A stretch of DNA of 64,000 nucleotides from Bombus terrestris. Lineage: Eukaryota > Arthropoda > Insecta > Hymenoptera > Apidae. How positions within the stretch are numbered: the stretch's first letter is position 1; each line of letters begins with the position of its first letter. The notes below the pieces were generated by a model, which saw only the letters and a list, made by a program, of their open reading frames with translations, did no database searches and was not told the DNA's origin. The stretch spans positions 611,501 through 675,500 of the forward strand of contig NW_025963548.1 of NCBI RefSeq assembly GCF_910591885.1. The letters are read 5' to 3'. Positions 1 through 8,935 of this stretch are shown here, in pieces. The position numbers and the translations under genes are program-made.

Positions 1-17
1 CAGTCGTATAACAATTC
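1..17 (-). pseudogene. 5' end of a further CMTR1 relic (rest outside window)
   Basis: These bases match, with one difference, the bases directly left of the copia LTR at 15,722-15,738 and 30,957-30,973, where they are the 5' edge of a CMTR1 relic read on the minus strand. A third copy of that relic therefore lies immediately outside the window. Confidence 0.75.
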
Positions 18-262
18 TGCTAGGAATATGATACATTTACACTGTACATGTGAATGTGTGTATAAGCGTCAGAGGACGTCCAGGCCTTAGTTGGGACAAA
101 AGAGAAGAGTCAGTCGTTAAAAGTATCTGGAAGAATCTGTTGACAACAAGCGTGCGTGCGAGTAGGGTTTCGAGGTCTTTAGAGTATAAGATATATGTAT
201 AACTGTTGTGTGCTAAATAAAGGGAATTATTTGTATTTCCGAATCCATTCTATATCTTTACA
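18..262 (+). repeat. 5' LTR of copia element A (245 bp)
   Basis: It begins TG and ends CA, has an AATAAA signal at 216-221, and is followed directly by a primer-binding site. It is the same length as the LTRs at 15,739-15,983 and 20,541-20,785. It sits at the same target position as the 5' LTRs of copies B and C. Confidence 0.9.
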
Positions 263-273
263 TGGTAGCAGAG
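263..273 (+). other. Primer-binding site, initiator tRNA-Met type
   Basis: TGGTAGCAGAG directly follows the LTR CA end. It is complementary to the 3' end, including CCA, of animal initiator tRNA-Met. The same site follows the LTRs at 15,984 and 31,224. Confidence 0.8.
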
Positions 274-436
274 CGTGGTTCAAAGTTTTCCAGTTATTTT
301 AGTGCATGGTTTTCAATATTGCGAGTTAGATCGAGTGAGTCTTCAGTAAGGAAAGAAACGTTCAAAGGTTACAAAGAGGAAAAATACACTTCGAGCACGT
401 AGGAACGCTTGAGTAAGAGATAAGGAATCATTTTAA

Positions 437-1219
437 ATGGAGAGATTGGAAATCATGATACCTATTTTCGATGGATATTTACGGTATGTGGAAGCAAAGA
501 ATAACGATGTTTCTCAAGTATAGAGAATGCGAGGTTGTCACAACTGGGGTGAAGACAGAAACAGACAGTGAAGACTGGGACAAAAAGGATCGAAGGCAAT
601 AAATATAATTTATAGTGCCATCACAAACAGACCATTGGAATATATTAGAGAAGAAAAAACGGCGTATCAGATAGTAAAAAAGTTTGATGAAATGTACTTG
701 AAAGTGTCGACGGCACTACAGGTCGTATGCAGAAGGAGATTGGAAAAGATAAAACTTGAGAACTACAGTGATTCAACATCGTTCTTTAGCGATTTCGAAA
801 AATTAATAAACGAATTAAAATGTGCGGGTGCACAAGTGAGTGAGAGGGAAAAACTAACTTACATGCTGAATACGTTACCCGAAGAATACAGCTACATAGC
901 GGATATAGTAGATGCACTGAAAGCCGAAAATCAAACGGTAGCGTATTTAAAAAATAAAATTGAAGTAGCGGAGAGGAAAAATAAGTCCAATCGAGGAGAA
1001 ATGCAAACCAACGCCTTTTCTGCAAAAAAGGAAGGATGCTTCGGATGTGGAAGAGTAGGACATTTTGGGAGAGAGTGTCAAAATGGCGTCGAAGCGGGAA
1101 ACAGTATCAGTTTTTGGCTTGGGTCAACACGTGGTCGCAGCAGAGGAGGAGGAAACAAAGGAAATACGAGCAGGGGACATGGAAATTTCCATCGTCTGTC
1201 AACAACCGGCACGAGCGAG
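437..1219 (+). pseudogene. gag: copia gag, copy A (frameshifted)
   Basis: Gag is the nucleocapsid precursor of the retrotransposon particle. The ATG at 437 follows the leader at the position used by the better preserved copy C gag (ATG 31,399). Reading is broken near 474 by a net 2-nt loss shared with copy B, and near 590 by a further 1-nt loss private to A; after that it is open from 635 to 1,258. The gag (UBN2-like) body is followed by a CX2CX4HX4C zinc knuckle at about 1,036-1,080 (CFGCGRVGHFGREC) and an Arg/Gly-rich tail. The tail is interrupted by a solo LTR at 1,220 and resumes at 1,607. It cannot make a full Gag. Confidence 0.85.
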
Positions 1220-1602
1220 TGTCACGACCGGCATACTTCAAATCCGATGGACCGATGATGGAGATAGAGATGTGGCGGCCTTGGCGACAATGTATATCGC
1301 CGAAGTGCCTAATGAGTCATCTGTATCCTAACGGTCCTTCCACCGGATGTCCTAGAAGTGTGACAACGGTCACGTACGCCTACAGGGTAGTGGGGATATT
1401 GAGGGATGACAAACAAAGAAGAAACAGATGTTACCGAAAGTCAAATTGTAAGAGCTTCAGTCTTGGAAAGTCACGACTGGAGCTCAGAACAAAATCGCAG
1501 TCAGTGTAAATTCAGAATACAAGAAATAAATTCTCTTGTTTTTTTTGTTACCTTAATTTTTTTCTTTTCGTTCGAGCCTCCTGCTTTTTATTTTACGTGA
1601 CA
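1220..1602 (+). mobile_element. Solo LTR, 383 bp, nested in copia gag (copy A)
   Basis: The insert starts TGTCACG and ends CGTGACA and is flanked by the 4-bp direct repeat CGAG (1,216-1,219 and 1,603-1,606). Copy C has the empty site. An AATAAA signal lies at 1,525-1,530, followed by a T-rich tract, so its own polarity is plus. The TG...CA ends, 4-bp duplication and polyadenylation signal fit a gypsy-like solo LTR. A short DNA transposon with inverted ends is the alternative. Confidence 0.7.
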
Positions 1603-1693
1603 CGAGCATGGTAACTCAAGATCAAGCACATGGATAGCAACGGCGCACGCAGCACACAGCGGCGAGGCGAACGAGATAAGTAATTATGATGTA

Positions 1694-2840
1694 ATGTGGC
1701 CATTAGATAGCGGTTGCACAGATCACATAATTAACAACGTAAATTATTTCGATAAATCTATTGACCTTAAAGAAGCGGTAAATATATATTTAGGCGATAA
1801 TAGATCAATAAAGGCAACAAAATTAGCGAATGTTATAAGTTATTTTGAAACATTTGGAAAGCAAAATGAAATAAATGTGCATAATGTTTTTTACGCGAAA
1901 GAAATGTCCGCAAACTTCATTAGTTTAGGCAAGTTAAAAGATAATAGGAACACGGTTACTTCAATAGGAAATATTGCAAAAGTAATAGATGAGGACAATA
2001 AGCTTACAGCGGTAGCGGTTAAAGAAAAGGGAACATATAGAATGAAAAGTATATTGAAAGGGAAGGAGCACTTAGCAAACAGCGCCGAACGTAGTGATAT
2101 GAGTAAAAAGAAAAGATGGCATAGGATGCTAGGACACGTAAATTTTAAATATTTAAATATTTTGGGTAAAGAGCAGCTAGTTACTGGTATACCGAAAGAA
2201 TTTGAAAAGGAATTTTTTAAATGTAGGGTGTGCATGGAAAGGAAAATGCAAAATTTACCATTCAAAAATAATCGAACCAAGGCTAGGGAGATAATGGAAA
2301 TTATTCATTCGGACGTGCGCGGTCCCTTTAAGACTACCGGATTCAATGAAGAGAAATATTTCATCTCATTTATCGATAATTATAGCAAAATAGCTAGAAG
2401 TTATTGTATAAAATCAAACGATGAGGTGTTTGATTGTTTCGTACAGTTTGTAAATGAAGCCGAGAATTTAACGGGCAAGAGGTTTAAAATATTGAGATGT
2501 GATAATGAAAAAGAGAACTTGAATAATCGAATTTATAAATTTGCTAGGGATAAAGGTATCAGAATAAATAACTGCCCAACCTACGTACATGAATTAAACG
2601 GGACAACGGAAAGGTATAATAGAACAGTGATGGACATGGCACGTTGCTTGTTAGCGGAAGCGAAAGTACATAAAAGGTACTGGCTGGAAATAGATTGAAC
2701 AGCGGTATACTTGAAGAATCGAATACTGGCAAATACTATAGAGAGAAAGACACCTTTTGAAGTATTCTTCGGGAGAAAACCAAGTGTTGAAAATCTACAT
2801 CTATATGGAAGTAAAGTTTTTGTAAGAACAAAAGAGAGTT
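1694..2840 (+). pseudogene. pol: copia pol, protease and integrase part, copy A
   Basis: The aspartic protease active site DSGCTDHI lies at about 1,703-1,726. An integrase HHCC zinc finger follows (LGHVN, then CRVC near 2,222), and then the catalytic core with its D (HSDVRGPF), D (RCDNEKE) and E (NGTTERYN) residues. A TGA at 2,696-2,698 replaces a Trp codon that is intact in copy C. A 1-nt frameshift near 2,830-2,845 disconnects integrase from reverse transcriptase, and the same shift is present in copies B and C. It is therefore an old broken element. Confidence 0.85.
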
Positions 2841-2864
2841 TCTAAATGGGATAAGAAGGCAGAT

Positions 2865-3721
2865 ATGGGAATTTTGTTAGGATATAGTGATGTAGGTTAC
2901 AGAGTCTTATTAGGTAGAAAAATAACAATAGCGAGACATGTAGAGGTCATAGGAACAGACACAAAATGTATCGGCGTTGCGGAAAATTCATTCGATAAAG
3001 ATAACAATGACAATGGGGATAATGATTTATTGGTAAACATGAATAAGGAAGAGTTAGAAAGTAGGGAAGATGAAAATGATAACAGTCTTGAAAGCTTAAA
3101 CATCCCTAGAAGGTCTACACGTAATAAGAGAACTCCAGTAAGATATCCAGAAAAAGAAAACATTAGTGAAATCCATGCAAATTATTGTAGTGTAGATATC
3201 CCTTGTACATTTGAGGAGGCGATTTGTTGTGAAGATAGTGAAGATTGGAAACAAGCTATGAATAAGGAAATAGAATGTCTTTATAAGAATAAAACTTGGA
3301 AATTGGTAGAAAGGGTAAAAGGCAAAAACGTATTAGATGTAAAATGGGTTTACACGAGAAAATCAGATGACAGGTATAAGGCTAGATTAGTGGTAAGATG
3401 ATTCCAACAAAGAAACGTAGCCGATGACATATACTCCCCAGTAGCGAGTAATGAGACCTTTAAGATATTGCTATCATATCGTTGTCAAAATGGATTAATT
3501 ATTGAGCAAATGAATGTAGAAACTGCTTTTTTAAATGGTGAAGTAACCTCGGAGGTATATGTAAATCAACCAAAGGGATATGCGGACGGAACGAATAGAG
3601 TTTGTAAACTATCGAAAGCGCTTTATGGGTTAAAAAAAAGTCGAAGGGAGTGGTATGAGTGTCTTAATAAGTATCTGACGAGATTAGGTTTTAAGAAGAA
3701 TAACATAGAGTTGTGCCTATA
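2865..3721 (+). pseudogene. pol: copia reverse transcriptase, copy A, truncated
   Basis: The reverse transcriptase begins in the linker downstream of integrase and shows the copia signatures WKQAMNKEIE, WVYTRKSDDRYKARLVVR and the MNVETAFLNGEV block. A Gly codon has become TGA at 3,399-3,401. The frame ends at the chimera junction near 3,721, before the YVDD catalytic motif, which is present in copies B and C. No activity is possible. Confidence 0.85.
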
Positions 3722-4398
3722 CTGTATTCAACTTTTTCCACATTTCATGTGCTGTTGTGCAACATAAAAGAAGATCCAACGGTTTCCTTCCTACTGAGGT
3801 CACAATTAATTTTCCTGCTAGCCGATCTGCCTTCAAAAATCTTTTACGGGCGATTTCTTTCTCCACACTGTTACTTGGATGACACAGATTCCCTTCACAC
3901 ACGTTGATCAGGTCGTCATATTCCTCCAAAAGTGTACGCATGACAAAACGCCACTGGAGCCAGTTTTCTTCGCCTCGTAACATCTCGATCTTCGCACTTG
4001 CTGATTCCATTTTAGCACTATCACTTACTTTACTAAGCACAATACTTTGACAATTTATTCACTTCGCGTTGCTATCTTACACTCTACAGCCCTGGGCCCA
4101 TAACCTGTTGAGGTTATTCGGTATATAAAGAGCGAAAAACGCGTGGATAAAGTGTAAGATACAAAGTATATATTTGACTTAATAATGAAATACAGGAATA
4201 CAATTTGAGCTGGTCCAGATCCGCACGCTAGCAGTGTTACTTTATGACTGAGAACCCCGAAGCCAACGTCGCCTGTCTACCGTTTATGGTCTGCCTCCCT
4301 GCTATTCTTTTGTCTATATGCTGTCGATGTCTTCAGCGCTTGAGAATGCTAAAAAGACCAGATGTGGAGTTTTCCTAGAAGTGGTGACCACATCAACA
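3722..4398 (-). mobile_element. Inverted 5' end of a second copia family (LTR, PBS, gag start)
   Basis: On the minus strand the order is LTR (4,398 to 4,106), primer-binding site (4,105-4,091), and a gag N-terminus (about 4,040 to 3,722) with the copia gag signature ENWLQWRFVMRTLLEE and DLLLCCTTAHEMWKKL. It is cut inside gag at the junction with copia A. The right LTR limit (CAACA at 4,394-4,398) is inferred from the expected TGTTG/CAACA ends and is the least certain point. Confidence 0.7.
4091..4105 (-). other. Primer-binding site of the internal half-tRNA (copia) type
   Basis: The plus strand reads CCTGGGCCCATAACC, which is the anticodon region of animal initiator tRNA-Met. Drosophila copia primes from a cleaved half of this tRNA at the same sequence. 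The site abuts the LTR end at 4,106, which identifies this fragment as a different copia lineage from element A, whose site pairs with the tRNA 3' end. Confidence 0.75.
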
Positions 4399-5283
4399 AA
4401 AAGGTCGAGCAGGTTGTAATAAAAAAGGAGAGAAATTTAAGTATCGAATCAGAAGAAAAATTTGAGGACATAGAAAATAATTTGAGAAGGCCAGGACGGG
4501 AAACGAAGAAACCTCAAAGATATGGCCAAACGAGCTCATATTTCATTTATGTGAATGTAGTTAGCGCAGGCAGTCCTCAAACCTATGAAGAAGCTTTAAG
4601 TGGAGATGACAGCAGATCATGGAAAGAAGCAATGGATCGAGAAATGAATAGTTTAGTCAAAAATAAAAACCTGGCAATTAGTAGAGAAACCAAAAGATAA
4701 AAAGATATTAGATTTGAAATGGGTATATACGAATAAATCCGATAATCGTAAGAAGGCGCGACTAGTTGTTCGGGGCTTCCAACAAAAGGAAATACCGGAA
4801 GATTTATACTCTCCAGTGGCAAAAATGCAAACGCTGAAGTTATTACTATCTTATTGTTGTCAATATGGTTCGATGATTATGCAAATGGATGTAGAAACAG
4901 CATTCCTAAACGGAACTATAAAATCGGAAGTATTTGTAAAATAACCTATGGGTTACGCCGATAAAAGCGGGAAAGTATGTAAACTAGGTTTGTAAGTATG
5001 TAAAATAGGTTTTCAAAGAAGTGAGAGTGATTATTGTCTGTATATGAAGTATGAGAGCGATCATGTTAAATACTTAATTCTATTCGTGGATGACTTATTA
5101 ATGTTTGTGGAAAAAAACAAAAGAAAAATCGATGAAATTAAAAATAAATTGTCAAACAAATTTGCGATAAAGGACTTAGCTCAAGTAAAGACTTACTTAG
5201 GAATAAATATTGAATACAATCATAAGAAATGTGAGATGAAATTAGATCAAAGTAGTTATATAGAGTCATTAGCGAAACGATAG
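4362..5283 (+). pseudogene. pol: copia-type reverse transcriptase fragment, third family
   Basis: The open stretches 4,362-4,700, 4,714-4,944 and 5,044-5,283 are pieces of one reverse transcriptase in shifted frames. The first spans the region before the palm with the TYEEAL and WKEAMDREM blocks. The second contains the first catalytic Asp region (MQMDVETAFLNG). The third holds the VDD box and thumb. About 100 bases between the second and third are reduced and scrambled. The first 37 bases, up to 4,398, may still belong to the neighbouring inverted LTR. Confidence 0.75.
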
Positions 5284-6352
5284 AATATAGAAAATAGTAA
5301 ACTATATTTTACAACAAAGGAAAAAAATTCAAATTTAGAACCCGCATAGTCAACCTCAGACGATATAAGATATAGAAACCTCATAGGAGCTTCATAATTT
5401 ATTAGTACTGGAACAAGATTAGACGTTAGTTATAGTGTAAGCTATATAAGTCTATTTCAAAACAGTTACGACAGGACCCATTATAAATATGCGTTGAGAA
5501 TTTTGTAATACTTCTATTTAACCAGAAAATTAAGGTTGACTTATCAAAGAAATTTGAACGCTGAAATCATTGATTGTTTTGTGGACGGTGATTTATCATA
5601 AGACTACTACAAGACTACTACGGGATCTATCATAAGATTTTTCGGAAACGCAATTTACAGGAAATCGAGAAAACGAAACAGCGTGACAAAATCATCAACA
5701 GCCGCCGAGTATGTAGCTTTGTCAGAAACAGCGAGTGAAATAAAGTTTGTAAAGAAATTATTGTAAAATTTCAAAATAATGATCGAGAGACCAATAAAAA
5801 TTTACGAAGATAATTCTGGAGCGATTGCGATATCAAAATTTGGAAACTTGACAAAAAATTATGAGTACATTGAAGTTCATTTCCATTTTGTAAATGAAAG
5901 TTAGGAAAATAAAGAGATTGACCTTATAAAAGTAAATTCAGAAAACAATGTAGCAGATATTCTAACGAAGGCTCTAGGGAGAAATAATTTTGAAAATTTT
6001 AGATTACTTTTAAAAATGGTTTAATTTTCACAAAAGGAAATGAAAATGCAGCACAATAATTAAGGAGGTGCATTAAGATATATAAAATTTTTGTGCTGGA
6101 CTAGGTCGAGTGCGTAGTTGAGATGTTTGTATGTGGATATCATTGTGTGGAGATATGTGTGTGCGCGGCGGCTGAAAAACAGACGAATGTAAACAGTTCG
6201 GTCGGTTAACAGTCTACATAAGGTCGGGTATGGAAGAAAGTGCTGAGACGCGTGCATCTGTGTAACGATATATATTCCAAAAATCGTTTATAAAATAAAT
6301 ATGTGTCTACGTTAATAGTAAAGGCCAGTGTAAATTTTATGTTTCCATAACA
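4399..6352 (+). mobile_element. 3' half of a third copia family (RT, RNase H, LTR)
   Basis: Reverse transcriptase reading starts in a linker (about 4,400-4,560) and goes through WKEAMDREMN (4,620-4,650), WVYTNKSDNRKKARLVVRGF (4,714-4,780), QMDVETAFLNG (about 4,880-4,912) and VDDLLM (about 5,084-5,104). RNase H-like coding follows (about 5,560-6,020) with many stops. A polypurine tract AAGGAGG (6,062-6,068) precedes a probable LTR at 6,069-6,352 (TG...CA). It is more decayed than element A and differs from it throughout. Confidence 0.75.
6069..6352 (+). repeat. Probable 3' LTR of the third copia family
   Basis: It begins TGCATTAAG immediately after the polypurine tract, carries an AATAAA-like signal near 6,293, and ends CCATAACA. 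Only one copy is in the window, so the limits rest on the TG/CA ends alone. Confidence 0.55.
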
Positions 6353-6535
6353 ATATATCGGCCATCAAGATCCACAATTCTCATCAATAACACTGTTGGT
6401 CGCAGAGTTATACCACCGCAACCACCCTATTATCTTAACGTAAATCAGGGGATTGATCAATACGCGGCGTCGCTTCTTAGAATTGTAACCGGAATTTGCG
6501 ACTCCCGTTGACGCTCTTCCTCGCGATCAGATCTC
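6353..6535 (-). repeat. Gypsy-like LTR remnant
   Basis: Read on the minus strand this stretch is similar to 13,010-13,140 and 21,700-22,090. All share a core resembling GCGTCAACGGGAGTCG, a GATAATCGACGCCAC-like block and an AATCGGGGTGGT-like block. The family is unnamed here. Confidence 0.5.
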
Positions 6536-6544
6536 CCCACGGTT

Positions 6545-7095
6545 GGACAAATTGACATCAACTCTGGCCAATGTAAAATCCAGGCGTAAACCCTCCATTT
6601 TTACATTTTCAGACTTAAATATTCAAACCAACCTATCTCCGTTTCTAATGCAGAAATGCAGACAATACGATGTGCCTTGTTCTCCAAATTTCCTGCCAAA
6701 TACAGTTCACATCTGCTAGTTAGAGCTACGTCAAGTCTGAACCCTGTCAAATCCAGTGTAATTGCAGATTTGCATATTCATGCCTGAACATTCAGATCAA
6801 CGTATCGCTGTTTCTATTGCAGATATGTCGACAACTGGATGCGCGATATACTCCATATTTGCTGATAAATACAGTGTAGATCAAACGAATTACGCTATAT
6901 AAAATCAGTGTCGATTCAAATCCAGCTAATTGCAGTTTTTAATATGCATTATTAAATATTCAAATCCACGCATCTCCGTTACTGTTGGAAATGTGTCGAC
7001 AATACGATATGCCTGGTACTCCACATTCCTTGCCAAATACATCGTTTACCAGCCAGTTTGCGCTATATCTGCACTGGTCCCAGACAGATCAAGCA
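6545..7095. repeat. About 170-bp tandem repeats, block 1 (about 3 diverged units)
   Basis: Blocks resembling ATGTCGACAATTCGATGCG recur near 6,655, 6,825 and 6,990. Between them recur the phrases CAAATACAG, AACTCTGG, TCAAATCCAG, AATTGCAG and ATTCAAATC. The period is about 170 bp. It is the same family as 8,936-10,920 and 24,946-26,260, but more diverged. Short open frames here are by-products. Confidence 0.75.
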
Positions 7096-7520
7096 TCAAT
7101 ATAAGTCGGAGATGAAATATCACGGGAAACTTCCGTTTGGAATTTTGGGAAAATCCCGCAACATTGTAATCTAGATTCTACCATAGCTGTAATTCAACAA
7201 TTGTAGCCATCCAGTTCGATTGTAATTGTTCGAAACTTGTGATACTGAACTAGGCCTCGAGGCGACAACCAGTCACCGAACGTAGCCGCGGTCAAGGGAT
7301 GAACGTTTTATCTATTAAAGGCATGGAGTAATTCTATAGCTGTCCTTAAATGAAATAGCCGTAGCGACACGTGACAGTAAACATTCCAACGGCTTCTGTC
7401 TCGTGTCTCGCCACACGCAGACTCTATCCGTCGGATAAGATGATTGCCAGATGTCAACGCATCTCCACAGTATATGTTTAGCTAGCCTGAGGACGCATTA
7501 TAAACCTTAAGATTTAGTTA
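7096..7520. other. Unit flank shared with copy B, no gene seen
   Basis: This stretch is closely similar to 23,133-23,550. It contains a GGAATTTTGGGAAAATCCCG block and an AATAAAGG-like signal only in the B copy (A reads ATTAAAGG). It may be a decayed LTR or untranslated tail of the gypsy element seen in B; I see no open reading frame. Confidence 0.5.
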
Positions 7521-8049
7521 ACTAAAGTCCTTAACAGTCCTAAACAGGCAAACAGTCTTTGTTCCAACTACGGGAGGATAGGTGAAATCTATTTTTCCAC
7601 GGACGACGCTTCCCGCTAGCAACGTTCCCTCAAGGGCTACTAGCATCCTCCTCTAACCATCAACATGGAAATTGTCCAATTAACAGTAACGTCACTTTCA
7701 ATCTCTTTCCGAGCGAAGTAATTTCTCCACGAATCCGATGTTCTGGTGCCCTTAGACACACCCATCATAGTTTTCCTCTGCAGCATCATCGTGCCGGAAA
7801 ATCATTCTCTCGTGAGGTCACATTAGCCAGTTACGAAGAGCCTTAACACTCGGTGGATATTCTATGTTTTGACAAAGAGTCTGTTCAGTCCTACCTATAC
7901 CGTATATAAGGAAGTATGGTACAACTTGGAATAAGGATGAAAACGAATTCTGTTATCCCGTTCACCGAGGCTTTGTTATTGAACCCAGGATCATTCTCAT
8001 TAGCTTCTCGAGTACCTAATTACAACGACTACTTGTCAAATTATATAAC
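7521..8049. other. Copy A-specific 530-bp segment, unclassified
   Basis: Copy B lacks this stretch and at the same point carries a 494-bp solo LTR. It holds a TATATAAGG box near 7,904 and ends in AACA, so it could itself be an LTR, but I find no clear target duplication and no coding capacity. Confidence 0.35.
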
Positions 8050-8249
8050 AATCAAATTTGCACTAGTAAATATCTGCTCTATTGCATAACTACAACGTCT
8101 AAACCAAATGAAGATTCGTTTCGCGCCTCTAACTCTCATCATAATGTGAACCCAATGTAAGTGAAAATACATGCACATACCATCGATTCTGCCTGACAAG
8201 GACTCTCACCCGGAACCGGAACTCGCAGTGCACCGTGACGAACAGCACT

Positions 8250-8283
8250 TATATAAGCCTCCACTCTTAGCCAGACCGTCAGT
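8250..8283 (+). promoter_or_regulatory. TATA plus initiator core promoter of the F-box gene, copy A
   Basis: TATATAAG (8,250-8,257) lies 31 bases before the A of an arthropod initiator TCAGT (8,279-8,283). This is the standard spacing for RNA polymerase II. The start codon follows 29 bases after the predicted start site. The arrangement is conserved at 24,258-24,291. Confidence 0.7.
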
Positions 8284-8309
8284 CGTGCTCGCGCAACAGT
8301 AGAAGCAAT

Positions 8310-8747
8310 ATGGAGTTTTTTAGATCTCTAATACGCGTCGTTGGTTTGTTCGTCTCAAGTAAGGTAGATATCATTTCCGAACTACCACTGGAGGTTTCGC
8401 ACTTGATACTTCGAAAATTGGATCCCTCGTCCCTGCAGAGCGCCGCGCTTGTCTCGCGCAAATGGTTCAACGTATGTAGATCCGACAAGTGTCTACGGTG
8501 GTAAGTGAGACGTCACATGCGACATACGAGAAAGCGGGTCAAGATGCAATTTCTCGGACCTGCAGCCGCTAAAGCTACCAACCAAGAATCAAGAAGTAGA
8601 GGACGTGGTGAGGGCAACCTAATGCACGAAATAAGTTTATCCGCTGCTCGTACGGCGGTCGTCGTTGGAAGGTTACGCGGTCCTCCGAAAATTTCGATGC
8701 GAGATCGCCCCATCGATGTTGGACCAATAAAATGTATTAGACTCTAA
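8310..8747 (+). CDS. Small F-box protein gene, copy A (first 64 codons open, then stop or splice donor)
   Basis: F-box proteins recruit substrates to SCF ubiquitin ligases by binding Skp1. The ATG at 8,310 follows a TATA-Inr promoter. The F-box spans roughly residues 21-64, with ISELPLEVSHLILRKLD, ALVSRKWFNV and a terminal LRW. The frame ends at 8,502-8,504 where copy B has a Lys codon. The change AAA to TAA also produces GGTAAGTGAG, a near-perfect 5' splice site. Beyond the stop the same frame stays open to 8,747 (basic RRHMRHTRKR region and a VVVGRLRGPP segment), as in copy B. Either this is a nonsense-truncated allele or a new exon boundary. AATAAA occurs at 8,836-8,841. No substrate-binding repeats are visible. 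Confidence 0.6.
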
Positions 8748-8935
8748 CTCGTGTAAGTACCTTAATTTGACTGCGTGCTCTTGCGAGAACTTGAAACGGT
8801 CTTGTCCGGATTCAGAACTGTAGCGTGAAGCTTGAAATAAAATGGTTTAGTGAGACGGCAATGTGTTTCAGTCACGCTAATACTATCGGTATCGTAACAG
8901 GCCCATTATTGAATATTAAATAAAACGTATCACCG
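8748..8935 (+). other. F-box gene 3' region with possible splice and polyadenylation signals
   Basis: A GTAAGTACC donor-like site lies at about 8,752 just after the open frame, and a TGTGTTTCAG acceptor-like site lies near 8,871. AATAAA-type signals lie at 8,836 and about 8,918. No second exon could be recognised before the repeats begin. Confidence 0.35.

Larger units (their letters stand above)
18..3721 (+). mobile_element. Copia element A, 5' part, truncated in reverse transcriptase
   Basis: LTR, primer-binding site, gag, protease, integrase and the first part of the reverse transcriptase are present in order. At about 3,721, after the bases for CLY, the element switches abruptly to an inverted fragment of another copia family. 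The RNase H domain and 3' LTR seen in copies B and C are missing. It shares a solo LTR insertion in gag and several frameshifts with copy B, so these predate the A/B duplication. Confidence 0.85.

Noticed and set aside
1036..1509. 157-codon frame overlapping gag and the solo LTR (also 16,759-17,232)
   Set aside because: It crosses the boundary between gag and the inserted LTR in a different frame from gag and has no recognisable domain.
1891..2280. Minus-strand frames over copia pol (also 17,719-18,087, 32,850-33,221, 2,897-3,163)
   Set aside because: They are the antisense of well-identified protease, integrase and linker coding with hydrophobic low-complexity translations.
4091..4105. Part of a tRNA-Met gene
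   Set aside because: Only the anticodon-region 15 bases match, and they adjoin an LTR end and a gag gene, which identifies a primer-binding site.
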